Assembly (NCBI GenBank): GCA_002343075.1
Contig: DDRH01000036.1
Span: 154,190 to 184,519 of the forward strand
DNA length: 30,330 nt
Origin: Phycisphaerales bacterium UBA2421
Lineage (GTDB): Bacteria; Planctomycetota; Phycisphaerae; Tepidisphaerales; Tepidisphaeraceae
Reading direction: 5' to 3'
Shown: piece by piece, positions 1-7,719 of the stretch
Layout: each line of letters opens with the position of its first letter
Numbering within the stretch: the first letter of the stretch is position 1
The notes under the pieces: model-generated
Seen by the model: only the letters and a program-made list of their open reading frames with translations
The model's database searches: none
Told to the model about the DNA's origin: nothing
Position numbers and translations under genes: made by a program

Positions 1-1140
1 GTAATCCAGGTCGCATTCCGGGTCTGCTGAATCGAGGTTAATCGTCGGCGGAATCAAGTTCCTCTGGACAGCCAAGGCTGAAACAACCGTTTCCACACCC
101 CCTGCCGCTCCGAGCAGGTGACCAATTGCGCTCTTTGTCGAGCTGATTGAGACTTTCTTGGCGTGCGGGCCTAGGGCCGACTTGATGGCACGCGTCTCGG
201 CGATATCACCCAATTGCGTACTAGTTCCGTGTGCGTTGATGTAATCAATCGCATCCGGGGAAATGCCGGCATCTTTCATCGCCAGATTCATGGCCATCGC
301 CGCCCCGCTGCCGTCGTCCGGTGGAGCGGTGAGGTGGTGGCCGTCTGACGACATCCCATATCCAATCAACTCTGCATATATCCTCGCGCCGCGAGCCTTT
401 GCGTGTTCCAACTCTTCAAGCACCACCACCCCGGCACCTTCGCCCATGACAAACCCATCACGGTCTTTGTCCCAGGGACGACTGGCGAGTTGAGGAACAT
501 CATTTCGGGTTGATAATGCACGCGCGGCGCAAAAGCTCGCCAACCCGATCTTACAAAGCGCCGCTTCGCTCCCCCCAGCGATCATGACATCCGCATGATC
601 CTGTTTTATGAGCCTCCCGGCATCGCCGATGGCATTTGCGCCGGTGGCACAGGCCGTTGCGATCGCAGTGGTAGGTCCGTTCAAGCGGTACATGATCGAC
701 ACGTTGCCGCTTGCAGCATTTCCCATCAGTCGGGGCACTGTGAACGGGCTAACACGTCCAACGCCTCGGGAGTTGAGAATGTCGTGCTGCTCCTGAATCG
801 TTTCGATCCCACCGATGCCGCTTCCGATGATGACGCCTGCGCGCAGGCGATCAACCTTCTCGAAGTCGATCGCAGCGTCTTTCACCGCCGAAACCGATGC
901 GGCAACACCAAACTGCGCAAAACGATCAAGTCGCTTGGCTTCGCGGGCATCGATTCCGTAGCGAGTAACATCGAACGCCGCGCATTCACCGCCAAAGCGA
1001 ACGGGGTATTGACTCACATCCCAACGGGTGATCGGACCGATGCCGCTCTTTCCAGTACACAGCGCATCCCACACCCGCTCGACGTCTTCGCCGAGAGATG
1101 TGACGACACCCAAGCCGGTAATGACTACGCGACGCGCCAT
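1..1140 (-). CDS. fabF: 3-oxoacyl-[ACP] synthase II (KAS II), 3' end cut by window edge
   Basis: Condensing enzyme that elongates acyl-ACP with malonyl-ACP in type II fatty acid synthesis in the cytosol. The 380 visible residues start at an ATG (MARRVVITGLGVV) and are open to the left edge; FabF is usually about 410 residues, so roughly 30 C-terminal residues are missing. The catalytic set is complete: Cys164 in ATACATGANAIG, His304 in NAHGTST, Lys336 and His341 in SAIGHLLGAAG. This Cys-His-His pattern places it with KAS I/II and not with FabH. It lies 71 bases downstream of acpP at the end of the fab block. No clear Shine-Dalgarno precedes the ATG. Identity is certain; FabF rather than FabB follows from the acpP-fabF arrangement and overall sequence style. 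Confidence 0.95.
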   Translation of the reverse strand, partial: MARRVVITGLGVVTSLGEDVERVWDALCTGKSGIGPITRWDVSQYPVRFGGECAAFDVTRYGIDAREAKRLDRFAQFGVAASVSAVKDAAIDFEKVDRLRAGVIIGSGIGGIETIQEQHDILNSRGVGRVSPFTVPRLMGNAASGNVSIMYRLNGPTTAIATACATGANAIGDAGRLIKQDHADVMIAGGSEAALCKIGLASFCAARALSTRNDVPQLASRPWDKDRDGFVMGEGAGVVVLEELEHAKARGARIYAELIGYGMSSDGHHLTAPPDDGSGAAMAMNLAMKDAGISPDAIDYINAHGTSTQLGDIAETRAIKSALGPHAKKVSISSTKSAIGHLLGAAGGVETVVSALAVQRNLIPPTINLDSADPECDLDY

Positions 1141-1211
1141 GGGAGATTAAAGGCTGTCGGTCGGATGCCGGATTGTGAATCCGGTGATCGTCAACCGAAA
1201 TTAACACACGC

Positions 1212-1448
1212 CTACTTCTTATGCTCCTTGATGTAGTCGATCGCCTGACCGACGGTTTGAATCTTCTCCGCTTCCTCGTCTGGAATCGACAATTCAAATT
1301 CGTCTTCAAACTCCATGACGAGTTCGACGGTGTCGAGCGAGTCGGCGTTGAGGTCGTTGATGAAGTGGGTTTCGCGAGTAATCTCGCCTTTGTCCACGCC
1401 CATCTGTTCACTCACGATTTCGATGACTTTCGTTTCGATCTCGTCCAT
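1212..1448 (-). CDS. acpP: acyl carrier protein
   Basis: Small acidic carrier that holds growing acyl chains on a 4'-phosphopantetheine arm and feeds the Fab enzymes and PlsX. It has 78 residues, the normal length, and the attachment site Ser37 lies in [17 protein letters not shown], which is close to the universal ACP motif. The C-terminus ends in a Lys-rich tail. The start ATG follows a good Shine-Dalgarno (AGGAAAGG). It lies between fabG and fabF in the standard order. A gap of 141 bases separates it from fabG and holds a candidate promoter and a stem-loop, consistent with the extra expression that ACP usually needs relative to the enzymes. Confidence 0.98.
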   Translation of the reverse strand: MDEIETKVIEIVSEQMGVDKGEITRETHFINDLNADSLDTVELVMEFEDEFELSIPDEEAEKIQTVGQAIDYIKEHKK

Positions 1449-1475
1449 AACCTTTCCTGGCCTCAGCTAAAGTGC

Positions 1476-1505
1476 GCCCATCCGGCGTCCGCGTCCGGGC
1501 TGGGC
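1476..1505 (-). promoter_or_regulatory. stem-loop in the acpP leader
   Basis: An imperfect GC-rich inverted repeat: GCCCA (1476-1480) pairs with TGGGC (1501-1505) and CCGG (1482-1485) pairs with CCGG (1495-1498), around a loop of about 9 bases. It would form right at the 5' end of an acpP transcript started from the candidate promoter at 1516-1543. No U-run follows in the direction of transcription, so it does not look like an intrinsic terminator. A 5' stabilising hairpin is one reading; a role is not shown by the sequence. Confidence 0.4.
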
Positions 1506-1515
1506 AAGTTGGGTG

Positions 1516-1543
1516 ACTATATCGGTGGCGACTTACTTTGCAA
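1516..1543 (-). promoter_or_regulatory. candidate sigma-70-type promoter for acpP-fabF
   Basis: On the minus strand TTGCAA (1543-1538) is followed after 16 bases by TATAGT (1521-1516). The -10 matches the consensus in five of six positions and the -35 in four of six. The predicted start near 1509 leaves a leader of about 60 bases before the acpP ATG. The match is by eye; TTGCAA is its own reverse complement, so only the -10 sets the direction. Confidence 0.45.
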
Positions 1544-1589
1544 CGCTCCCGCTCGATATGTCCATTGAACTGGACCTCAAGAGCAAAAG

Positions 1590-2327
1590 TCACATAGCCA
1601 TCCCACCATCCACGCAAACGACTTGGCCCGTAACATAACTTGCTGCCTCGCTGGCAAGGAATGTTACAATCGCCGCAATCTCATCCGGCGTGCCAAAGCG
1701 GCGGAGTGGAATCATTCCCTTTGCAACTTCTTTGATTTTCTCGTTTAGGACATCTGTCATCTCGGTTGTGATAAAGCCAGGTGCGACAACATTGCAGGTG
1801 ACCCCCTTGCCAGCGAGTTCCTTGGCAATCGTCTTACTCAGCCCGATCAACCCTGCCTTACTGGCAGAGTAATTGGCCTGACCCGCGTTACCTACCACGC
1901 CCGAGACCGAACCGATGTTCACTATCCGACCTGATTTGCTGCGCATTATGAAGCGGGCAGCGCTTCGACAGGCGACAAAGACGCTCTTCAAATTTACGTC
2001 GATCACACTGTCAAAATCGGCGTCTTCCATGCGAAGAAACAACCCGTCCCGTGTGATGCCCGCATTGTTCACCAGCACATCAATTCGGCCATGCGTCTCA
2101 GCAATGCGTTGGACCGTTTCTTCAATCGCCTTGAAATCAGCGACATCGAGCGCAGCGGGTTCGGCGCTGCCCCCCTCGGACCTAATCGCATCGGCGACAG
2201 CGCATAGTCTTTCTAAAGACCTTGCACACACAATTACATGCGCTCCATCCACTGCCAGCTTTTTTGCGATGGCTTCTCCGATGCCCCGCGATGCGCCGGT
2301 GACTATGGCTACTCTTTTTTCGGTCAT
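1590..2327 (-). CDS. fabG: 3-oxoacyl-[ACP] reductase
   Basis: NADPH-dependent short-chain dehydrogenase that reduces 3-oxoacyl-ACP to 3-hydroxyacyl-ACP. The 245 residues carry the cofactor motif TGASRGIG (10-17), NNAG (87-90), and the catalytic set Asn112, Ser140, Tyr153 and Lys157 (YSASK). The C-terminus VDGGMAM is typical of FabG. The reading frame runs open further upstream, but the ATG at 2327 is preferred because AAAGGA precedes it at normal spacing and the protein then starts MTEKRVAIVTG, the usual FabG beginning. It lies 72 bases after fabD. Confidence 0.97.
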   Translation of the reverse strand: MTEKRVAIVTGASRGIGEAIAKKLAVDGAHVIVCARSLERLCAVADAIRSEGGSAEPAALDVADFKAIEETVQRIAETHGRIDVLVNNAGITRDGLFLRMEDADFDSVIDVNLKSVFVACRSAARFIMRSKSGRIVNIGSVSGVVGNAGQANYSASKAGLIGLSKTIAKELAGKGVTCNVVAPGFITTEMTDVLNEKIKEVAKGMIPLRRFGTPDEIAAIVTFLASEAASYVTGQVVCVDGGMAM

Positions 2328-2399
2328 CCCTGTCCTTTCAAGAACAAACGTCCACATGAACCGCTCAAGCTCCAAATGGCAGTTGTTCGACACCGGGGC

Positions 2400-3329
2400 C
2401 TAAGCCGCGAGGATTGAATCCGCGGTGGCATAGTTGTCTATGACAAGCCGGCGGTTGATCTTTCTGAGCAGGCCTGTCAAAACACGCCCCGGCCCAAGTT
2501 CAACGAATCGAGCCTCGCCCGCGGCTAGCAAGCTCTGCATCGTCTGTTCCCAACGAACAGGTTTGACAATTTGATCGACTAAGAACCGCTTGATCGAGGT
2601 GGCATCGGCGTGCGGAGTCGCAGTTACGTTTGAATAAACAGGCATTTGCGGAAAAGACGTCGGCGTGTTAGCCAGTTCGACTGCCATTTTGTCAGCACCG
2701 GATTGCATGAGCGGTGAATGGAACGCCCCTGCGACCACCAGCGGTACAGCCTTGTATCCCGCGGCCGATGCTGCATTTGCAAAGCGCCCGCAGGCCGCAT
2801 TACTCCCGCTGACAACGATCTGTCCGGGCGCATTGTAGTTGGCTGGCACAAGCACCTCGCCCTCTGAGGCACCTCGGCATAGTTCGGACACTACGGCGTC
2901 GTCTGCTCCAATAATCGCGACCATTCCGCTGGGCGTGGCTACCGCCGCCTCCTGCATATACTTGCCACGGGCTGCGACAAGCCGCAAGCCCTCCGCAAAG
3001 CCAAACGCCCCGCCTAGATGAAGGGCGGTATATTCACCTAGCGAGAGGCCCGCGAGCGCCGTCACGCACGCGAGGTCGATCAACCCAGCCTGCTTCGCCG
3101 CTTCAAAGCTCGCGACGCTAGTCGCATAGATCGCGGGCTGGCTTACATCGGTCCGATTCAGCTTCTCCTCAGGGCCGTTGAAGCATATCGCGGCCAGATC
3201 GTAGCCGAGGGTTGCGCTTGCGGCGTCAAAAACGGCTCGTGCAGCAGAGAATCGGCTGGCGAGATCTTGACCCATGCCAACATGTTGCGCGCCTTGTCCC
3301 GGACATAAGATGTAGGTTTTGATGCTCAT
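2400..3329 (-). CDS. fabD: malonyl-CoA:ACP transacylase
   Basis: Transfers malonyl from CoA to ACP, making the extender unit for FabF and FabH. Its 309 residues match the family length. Visible signatures are GQGAQ (11-15), the nucleophile elbow GLSLGEY with Ser96, and His204 in AGAFHSP. The elbow has Leu at the position where Escherichia coli FabD has His (GHSLGEY); I recall the Leu form from planctomycete FabD proteins, so I read it as a lineage trait. A GAGGG Shine-Dalgarno precedes the ATG. It starts 32 bases after the fabH stop, in the same direction. Confidence 0.96.
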   Translation of the reverse strand: MSIKTYILCPGQGAQHVGMGQDLASRFSAARAVFDAASATLGYDLAAICFNGPEEKLNRTDVSQPAIYATSVASFEAAKQAGLIDLACVTALAGLSLGEYTALHLGGAFGFAEGLRLVAARGKYMQEAAVATPSGMVAIIGADDAVVSELCRGASEGEVLVPANYNAPGQIVVSGSNAACGRFANAASAAGYKAVPLVVAGAFHSPLMQSGADKMAVELANTPTSFPQMPVYSNVTATPHADATSIKRFLVDQIVKPVRWEQTMQSLLAAGEARFVELGPGRVLTGLLRKINRRLVIDNYATADSILAA

Positions 3330-3361
3330 GCTGCGTTCCCTCGCGCGACTTGCTACCCATC

Positions 3362-4348
3362 TCAGATTCGGATGACCGCGTTAGCCCAAGTGAGTCCCGC
3401 GCCAAAAGCGACCATGAGGGCGACATCGCCCTTCTTGAGCCGTCCCTGTCGCAGCGCCTCGTCGAGGGCGATTGGAATCGATGCCGCGGAGGTGTTGCCA
3501 TATTTTTCGATGTTGATAAATGCCTTCTCTCGCGGCAGGCCGAGCCGCTCCATCGCACTGTCAATGATTCGAAGGTTCACCTGATGCGGAACGATAAGCT
3601 TGATGTCATCAATACCTAGCCCAGTTTTCGACATGGCGTCATCAATGAGTTCGTTGAACCGGGTGACTGCAAACTTAAAGATCTCCCGACCTCGAATGCG
3701 CATAAAGTGCTGCCGGCTGGCAATCATTTCGGACGAAATCGGAGTTCGCGCGCCGGGAAGCGTGTAGAGATACTCCCAGCCGTTTCCGTCGGCGTGGATA
3801 CTGCTGTAGAGCACGCCCCGTTTGGGTTCCTGTGAGCGAGAAAGGACCACCGCACCCCCGCCGTCGCCAAAGAGGATGCAACTACTTCGGTCCTGATAAT
3901 CGACGACGCGTGTCAACGTTTCCGCCCCAATGACCAGCACATTTTTGTATCGGCCGCACTCAATAAAGGCCGAGGCCATGTGAACGGCGTAGAGAAACCC
4001 GCTGCAGGCGGCCGAAACATCGAACGCGGGCGTTGTGCTCAAGCCAAGCGATGCGCCGACCATGCATGCAGTGGCAGGCATCGACAGTTCCGGGGTCACC
4101 GTGGCGCAGATGATTAAGTCGAGGTGCTTCGGTTCAAGCCCGGCCGACTTAAGTGCCGCTGTAGCTGCTTTGCTTGCGAAGGAGAGAGTCGATTCACCAG
4201 GCGACGCGATCCGACGTTCTTTGATGCCGGTCCGCTGGGTGATCCACTCGTCGTTCGTATCTACCAGCTTCGATAGATCGTCATTCGTGAGTCGCTTTTC
4301 CGGAAGGCACGATCCAGTGCCGGTGATTATGGCAGAATACGGGGTCAT
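3362..4348 (-). CDS. fabH: 3-oxoacyl-[ACP] synthase III (initiating condensation)
   Basis: Condenses acetyl-CoA or another short acyl-CoA starter with malonyl-ACP and so sets the starter of the fatty acid chain. The 328 residues contain the KAS III triad: Cys115 (VSAACSGFLYA), His255 (VPHQVN) and Asn285 (YGNTSAASIP). The Cys-His-Asn set separates it from FabF. It sits between plsX and fabD in the standard order. No Shine-Dalgarno is obvious before the ATG. The 93-base gap to plsX holds only a 4-base-pair inverted repeat (4368-4379) and no promoter I could support. Confidence 0.97.
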   Translation of the reverse strand: MTPYSAIITGTGSCLPEKRLTNDDLSKLVDTNDEWITQRTGIKERRIASPGESTLSFASKAATAALKSAGLEPKHLDLIICATVTPELSMPATACMVGASLGLSTTPAFDVSAACSGFLYAVHMASAFIECGRYKNVLVIGAETLTRVVDYQDRSSCILFGDGGGAVVLSRSQEPKRGVLYSSIHADGNGWEYLYTLPGARTPISSEMIASRQHFMRIRGREIFKFAVTRFNELIDDAMSKTGLGIDDIKLIVPHQVNLRIIDSAMERLGLPREKAFINIEKYGNTSAASIPIALDEALRQGRLKKGDVALMVAFGAGLTWANAVIRI

Positions 4349-4441
4349 TGAAATTACAGATTCTGCGGGGCGATTGCCCGATTAACAAGCACCAAGACGA
4401 CGCATCCTAAATTTTGGACTGAAAATGAACTCCGAGGCGAC

Positions 4442-5461
4442 TCAATCATCATTCACTTGGATGCTTCTGGCGATGCGGTCGGTGATCTTTGCATTCACCC
4501 CGCTGTTCACTAACTGCCTCGCGACGCGGATTGCATTCCGGATTGCTTTCGCTTCGCTCCGACCGTGACAGATCATGCTGATGCCCCCGACGCCCAGTAG
4601 GGGCGCGCCGCCGTGCTCCTGCCAATCGTGGCGTGCCCAGATGCGCTTCGCCACACCCTTGAACTTGGCAAACACCTCCGCGGACTCCTGTTCCATTTCG
4701 GCCGCCATCGTCTGAAAAATTCCTTCGCTAAGGCCTTCAGTGAACTTCAGCAATATGTTTCCCACAAAGCCGTCGCAAACGATCACGTCGCAGATACCCT
4801 TGAAGACATCCTTGCCCTCAATGTTTCCAACAAAGTTGATCAATGGCTCGTCTCGCAGCAACTTCCGGGCCAGCTTCACAGTGCCAGTCCCCTTGGCGTC
4901 TTCTTCGCCGATACTCAACAGGGCAACACGAGGATTTTCAATGTCGAACAGGTCGTGGGAATACGCGCTTGCCATGAGGGCAAACTGCTGCAGATACTTC
5001 GGTTTGGCGATGACCTGCGCACCGACATCACAAACAACCACAGGCCCATGAAAAGTTGGCAAAACGACCGCGATGCCGGGCCGCGCCACGCCGGGGAGCA
5101 ATCGCATTCGGAGTTGTGATCCAGCGACACACGCCCCAGTGTTTCCGGCGGAAATGACCGCGTCGGCCTCACCTTTGCTGGCGAGTTTACACATCACAGC
5201 AATCGAACTGTCGGGCTTGGAACGAATCGAGTCGACGGGAGGATCATCCATTTCGATGACCTGGGTCGTCGCGACTACGTTGTAATGCTTGAGTTTCGAG
5301 GCAGGAACCGGGTTGGTTGCCAAGGCAGCCTGAATGGTCGGCCCATCGCCAACAAGGTGTACCAGATCTTCGCCGGACAAAAATTCGGCCGCCTGCCAAC
5401 ATCCCAAGAGGATTTCGGCCGGCGCCCGATCGCCGCCCATAACGTCGACCGCAACTCGCAC
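4442..5461 (-). CDS. plsX: phosphate acyltransferase (acyl-ACP:phosphate)
   Basis: Makes acyl-phosphate from acyl-ACP, the acyl donor for PlsY in phospholipid synthesis; a peripheral membrane enzyme. The 339 residues begin with the family signature VAVDVMGGDRAP and carry ISAGNTGA (103-110) and CDGFVGNILLK. The start is GTG at 5461, fixed by a strong GGGAGG Shine-Dalgarno 7 bases upstream. It lies 34 bases after rpmF, the most common bacterial arrangement. The acyltransferase partners PlsY and PlsC are not in the window. Confidence 0.96.
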   Translation of the reverse strand: MRVAVDVMGGDRAPAEILLGCWQAAEFLSGEDLVHLVGDGPTIQAALATNPVPASKLKHYNVVATTQVIEMDDPPVDSIRSKPDSSIAVMCKLASKGEADAVISAGNTGACVAGSQLRMRLLPGVARPGIAVVLPTFHGPVVVCDVGAQVIAKPKYLQQFALMASAYSHDLFDIENPRVALLSIGEEDAKGTGTVKLARKLLRDEPLINFVGNIEGKDVFKGICDVIVCDGFVGNILLKFTEGLSEGIFQTMAAEMEQESAEVFAKFKGVAKRIWARHDWQEHGGAPLLGVGGISMICHGRSEAKAIRNAIRVARQLVNSGVNAKITDRIARSIQVNDD

Positions 5462-5495
5462 CTGTGAACCTCCCGTCGCCCTAACTTACGTTCGT

Positions 5496-5681
5496 TTAGC
5501 TTTGCTTTTCTTCGACAGCAAGCGCCAAGTCTTGATTCACAAACCCGCAATTGCCACAGGCGGCGTGCGGAAGCTTTGCGTTGCCGCACTGAGCGCAGCG
5601 CACATAGCGAATCGGGGACAATGCATGATGCGACCGACGCTTGCGCTTACGCATCTTGCTGATCTTCTGTACCGGCTGCAT
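5496..5681 (-). CDS. rpmF: 50S ribosomal protein L32
   Basis: Small zinc-ribbon protein of the large ribosomal subunit. The 61 residues have the basic N-terminal stretch [11 protein letters not shown] and four cysteines, Cys29, Cys32, Cys42 and Cys45, in two CxxC pairs that would bind zinc. The frame is open further upstream to 5759, but AAGGAG seven bases before the ATG at 5681 decides the start and gives the usual L32 length. Coupling of rpmF to plsX and fab genes is widespread. The DUF177 (YceD) gene that often precedes rpmF is absent here; a TIR gene lies upstream. Confidence 0.95.
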   Translation of the reverse strand: MQPVQKISKMRKRKRRSHHALSPIRYVRCAQCGNAKLPHAACGNCGFVNQDLALAVEEKQS

Positions 5682-5786
5682 GACTAACTCCTTGAACAGA
5701 CTGCACTTAGCAGCCGCCCGCGGGCATTTTGCCTGCGGAGCCTTCATTAACCACGGCAATCATTACGCCGCTTTCGAGAGCCACAT

Positions 5787-5814
5787 AAGCTATCAATCGG
5801 GCGGATTGTGTCAA
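5787..5814 (-). promoter_or_regulatory. candidate promoter for the rpmF-plsX-fab block
   Basis: On the minus strand a perfect TTGACA (5814-5809) is followed after 16 bases by TAGCTT (5792-5787), a half-match to TATAAT. It lies in the roughly 200-base gap between the TIR gene and rpmF, about 100 bases upstream of the rpmF start. It would separate the lipid block from the upstream ABC/TIR genes. Found by eye. Confidence 0.4.
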
Positions 5815-5883
5815 GTTTCGGAAAGTGCCGGTTCCCTGACCGACGGCGGCGGGCTGTTTCCCGTCGCAGTACGACGCACTGAA

Positions 5884-6711
5884 CTAATACCCCTCCGCGG
5901 CGCTTCCGGCGAGCACGCAGAGGCAACCGAAGAGCACCGACAGCACGAAGGAGCAAATCCCCACAATCAGGCAAATCTGGGCAGCCTTGCGGTCACTCGC
6001 AGCGGGCTTGTCTTTGTATAGAAAGAAAAGCACAAACCCCAAAATCGGCACAAATCCGCTCGCGAGATAGAGAACAATTCGAACGTTGTCCGCGAGAGGT
6101 TGCTCCACGCCCACGGATGGCGGGAAGTTCGTGGGTGGCACCCGAGGTGGTGGCGACCGAGGGATCGCCGGGGCAGCACTTTGAGACGAACGAATCGGCG
6201 GCACCGAAACTGGCTTCGGCGTCGAAGGGTCCCTTGTGACGCCTGGCCCCACATGAGGTTGTGACGTGATTCCAATGGTCGATGCCCCGGATGCGGTCCC
6301 CGGGCCACTTCCTCGCATCAGCAGCGCGTTGATGTTGGTCGCAAGTCGATCAATGTTGCCCTGCATCGGCGGGTTGATCGCGTCCAGCCAATGCGCGGGT
6401 CCCAGGTAATACTCCAGCGCTCCCTTTGGTTGGACATCCTGAATCCGCAGCGGAATGATGGCAACCCCTTTGTTCACCGCTCGATCGACTTCTTTCGGGA
6501 TCTGCGACGATTGATTGGCGTGATCGGAGAGCAGCAACACCATGACCTTTGCCGAGCTAATCGCTTCGACGATCGCCTGACCCCACTCTACTCCAGCGAG
6601 AATGTCGCGCGGGGCGATCCAGCAGCGAATGCCCTTCTGCTCCAGACCGGCACACACGGCATCCGCAATAGGTTTGTCGTGCGTGCTATAACTGATAAAA
6701 ACGTCGTGCAT
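5884..6711 (-). CDS. TIR-domain protein with Pro-rich linker and two membrane helices
   Basis: The first ~130 of 275 residues form a bacterial TIR domain: it starts MHDVFISYSTHDK, has CWIAPRDI (30-37), and the helix with PKEVDRAV places Glu74 where NAD-cleaving TIR domains have their catalytic glutamate. Residues ~135-205 are a low-complexity Ser/Pro/Thr linker. Two hydrophobic segments follow, about 211-232 and 244-270, so the TIR domain is probably cytosolic and tethered. A good Shine-Dalgarno (GAGAGGA) precedes the ATG. The gene begins 15 bases after the permease stop and shares its strand. TIR domains with such membrane tails can be immune effectors or signalling adaptors; no cyclase, SAVED or ThsA-like gene is nearby, so a defence role is open. 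Confidence 0.8.
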   Translation of the reverse strand: MHDVFISYSTHDKPIADAVCAGLEQKGIRCWIAPRDILAGVEWGQAIVEAISSAKVMVLLLSDHANQSSQIPKEVDRAVNKGVAIIPLRIQDVQPKGALEYYLGPAHWLDAINPPMQGNIDRLATNINALLMRGSGPGTASGASTIGITSQPHVGPGVTRDPSTPKPVSVPPIRSSQSAAPAIPRSPPPRVPPTNFPPSVGVEQPLADNVRIVLYLASGFVPILGFVLFFLYKDKPAASDRKAAQICLIVGICSFVLSVLFGCLCVLAGSAAEGY

Positions 6712-6726
6712 TTCGTTCCTCTCCAG

Positions 6727-7719
6727 CTACCACTTCCGACGAGTTAGCAGCAAGACCAAGAAAAATGGTCCGCCCAGAAGGCTCGTTATGACGCCCACTG
6801 GCAGGTAGGTGCCTACCGGTCCAAACGCGCTAATCTTTCGCGATGCTGCGTCTGCAAGGCAAAGCATCACTGCCCCGAGCATGGTCGCAACCGGCAACAA
6901 CCGCCGGACATCGTGGCCGACGATCACCCGGCCCAAGTGCGGGCAAATCAACCCCACGAAGCCGATTGGCCCACTCACTGCAACTGCTGCGGCCGTAATC
7001 AGACTTGCTACGATGATACCTCCCCATCGTAACTGATTGATCGGTACACCAAGCGACGCTGCCTCTGCATCGTTCATAGTGCCGGCGTTCAGCACACCTG
7101 CGCCGAGCATAATCACCGTAAATCCCAAAAAAATGGCGATTCGCGACGTCCAAATTTGCCACGACTGAAGGTTCGTCTGCAGCCCACCGATGAGGAATGC
7201 CATCGGCCCCCCTGGCGTGGCAATATCTTTCACAATCGCGTTGATCAGCAAGAACAAGGCACCGCAGACAGCATTAACGATCACCCCGATCAGGATGAGC
7301 GTGGCCGGCTGCAACCTTCCCCTGCCGCCGGCAATCGCTAGGACGACCGCCACCGCGGTGATGGCACCAAGGAACGCCATCGCCTGCTGGCCAATCGCCA
7401 TCGCGCCAGCCAAACCTGAGAAAGCGGGCAATGTCCAGAGATATCCTGCGAGTGCCGCCCCGCTGCTGGTTCCGAGGAGGTATGGATCGGCGAGCGGGTT
7501 TCCGAGCAATGCCTGGTACGTCACCCCCGCCACCGCCAGTGCCGCACCTACCAGCGACGCCAGAAAAACCGATTCCAGTCGATATGGGAGCGTGGCCGAG
7601 GTCGGCCAGCCGATCGAACCGGTTGAGCCGATCAGCAGGCACACGAACGCCACCCCCGCCCAGGCGATGAACGTCAGCAGCAGGATTACGACCAATTGTC
7701 GACCGCCCAGACGCGTCAA
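6727..7719 (-). CDS. FecCD/BtuC-type ABC importer permease
   Basis: Integral membrane subunit of a vitamin B12, haem or iron-chelate ABC importer. The family signatures are clear: NPLADPYLLGTSSGAALAG, GPIGFVGLICPHLGR, and a C-terminus with LPVGVITSLLGGPFF. Several hydrophobic helices run through its 330 residues, the normal family length. I chose TTG at 7719 because it overlaps the stop of the upstream gene as TTGA with GAGG upstream, which implies translational coupling; an ATG at 7824 would lie 100 bases inside the previous gene and add a non-hydrophobic tail. The cognate FecE/BtuD ATPase is not next to it: the next gene is the TIR gene. The substrate cannot be told from sequence. Confidence 0.9.
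   Translation of the reverse strand: MTRLGGRQLVVILLLTFIAWAGVAFVCLLIGSTGSIGWPTSATLPYRLESVFLASLVGAALAVAGVTYQALLGNPLADPYLLGTSSGAALAGYLWTLPAFSGLAGAMAIGQQAMAFLGAITAVAVVLAIAGGRGRLQPATLILIGVIVNAVCGALFLLINAIVKDIATPGGPMAFLIGGLQTNLQSWQIWTSRIAIFLGFTVIMLGAGVLNAGTMNDAEAASLGVPINQLRWGGIIVASLITAAAVAVSGPIGFVGLICPHLGRVIVGHDVRRLLPVATMLGAVMLCLADAASRKISAFGPVGTYLPVGVITSLLGGPFFLVLLLTRRKW

Noticed and set aside
1590..1620. Terminator between fabG and acpP
   Set aside because: The only hairpin in this gap is at 1476-1505 and is not followed by a U-run on the transcribed strand.
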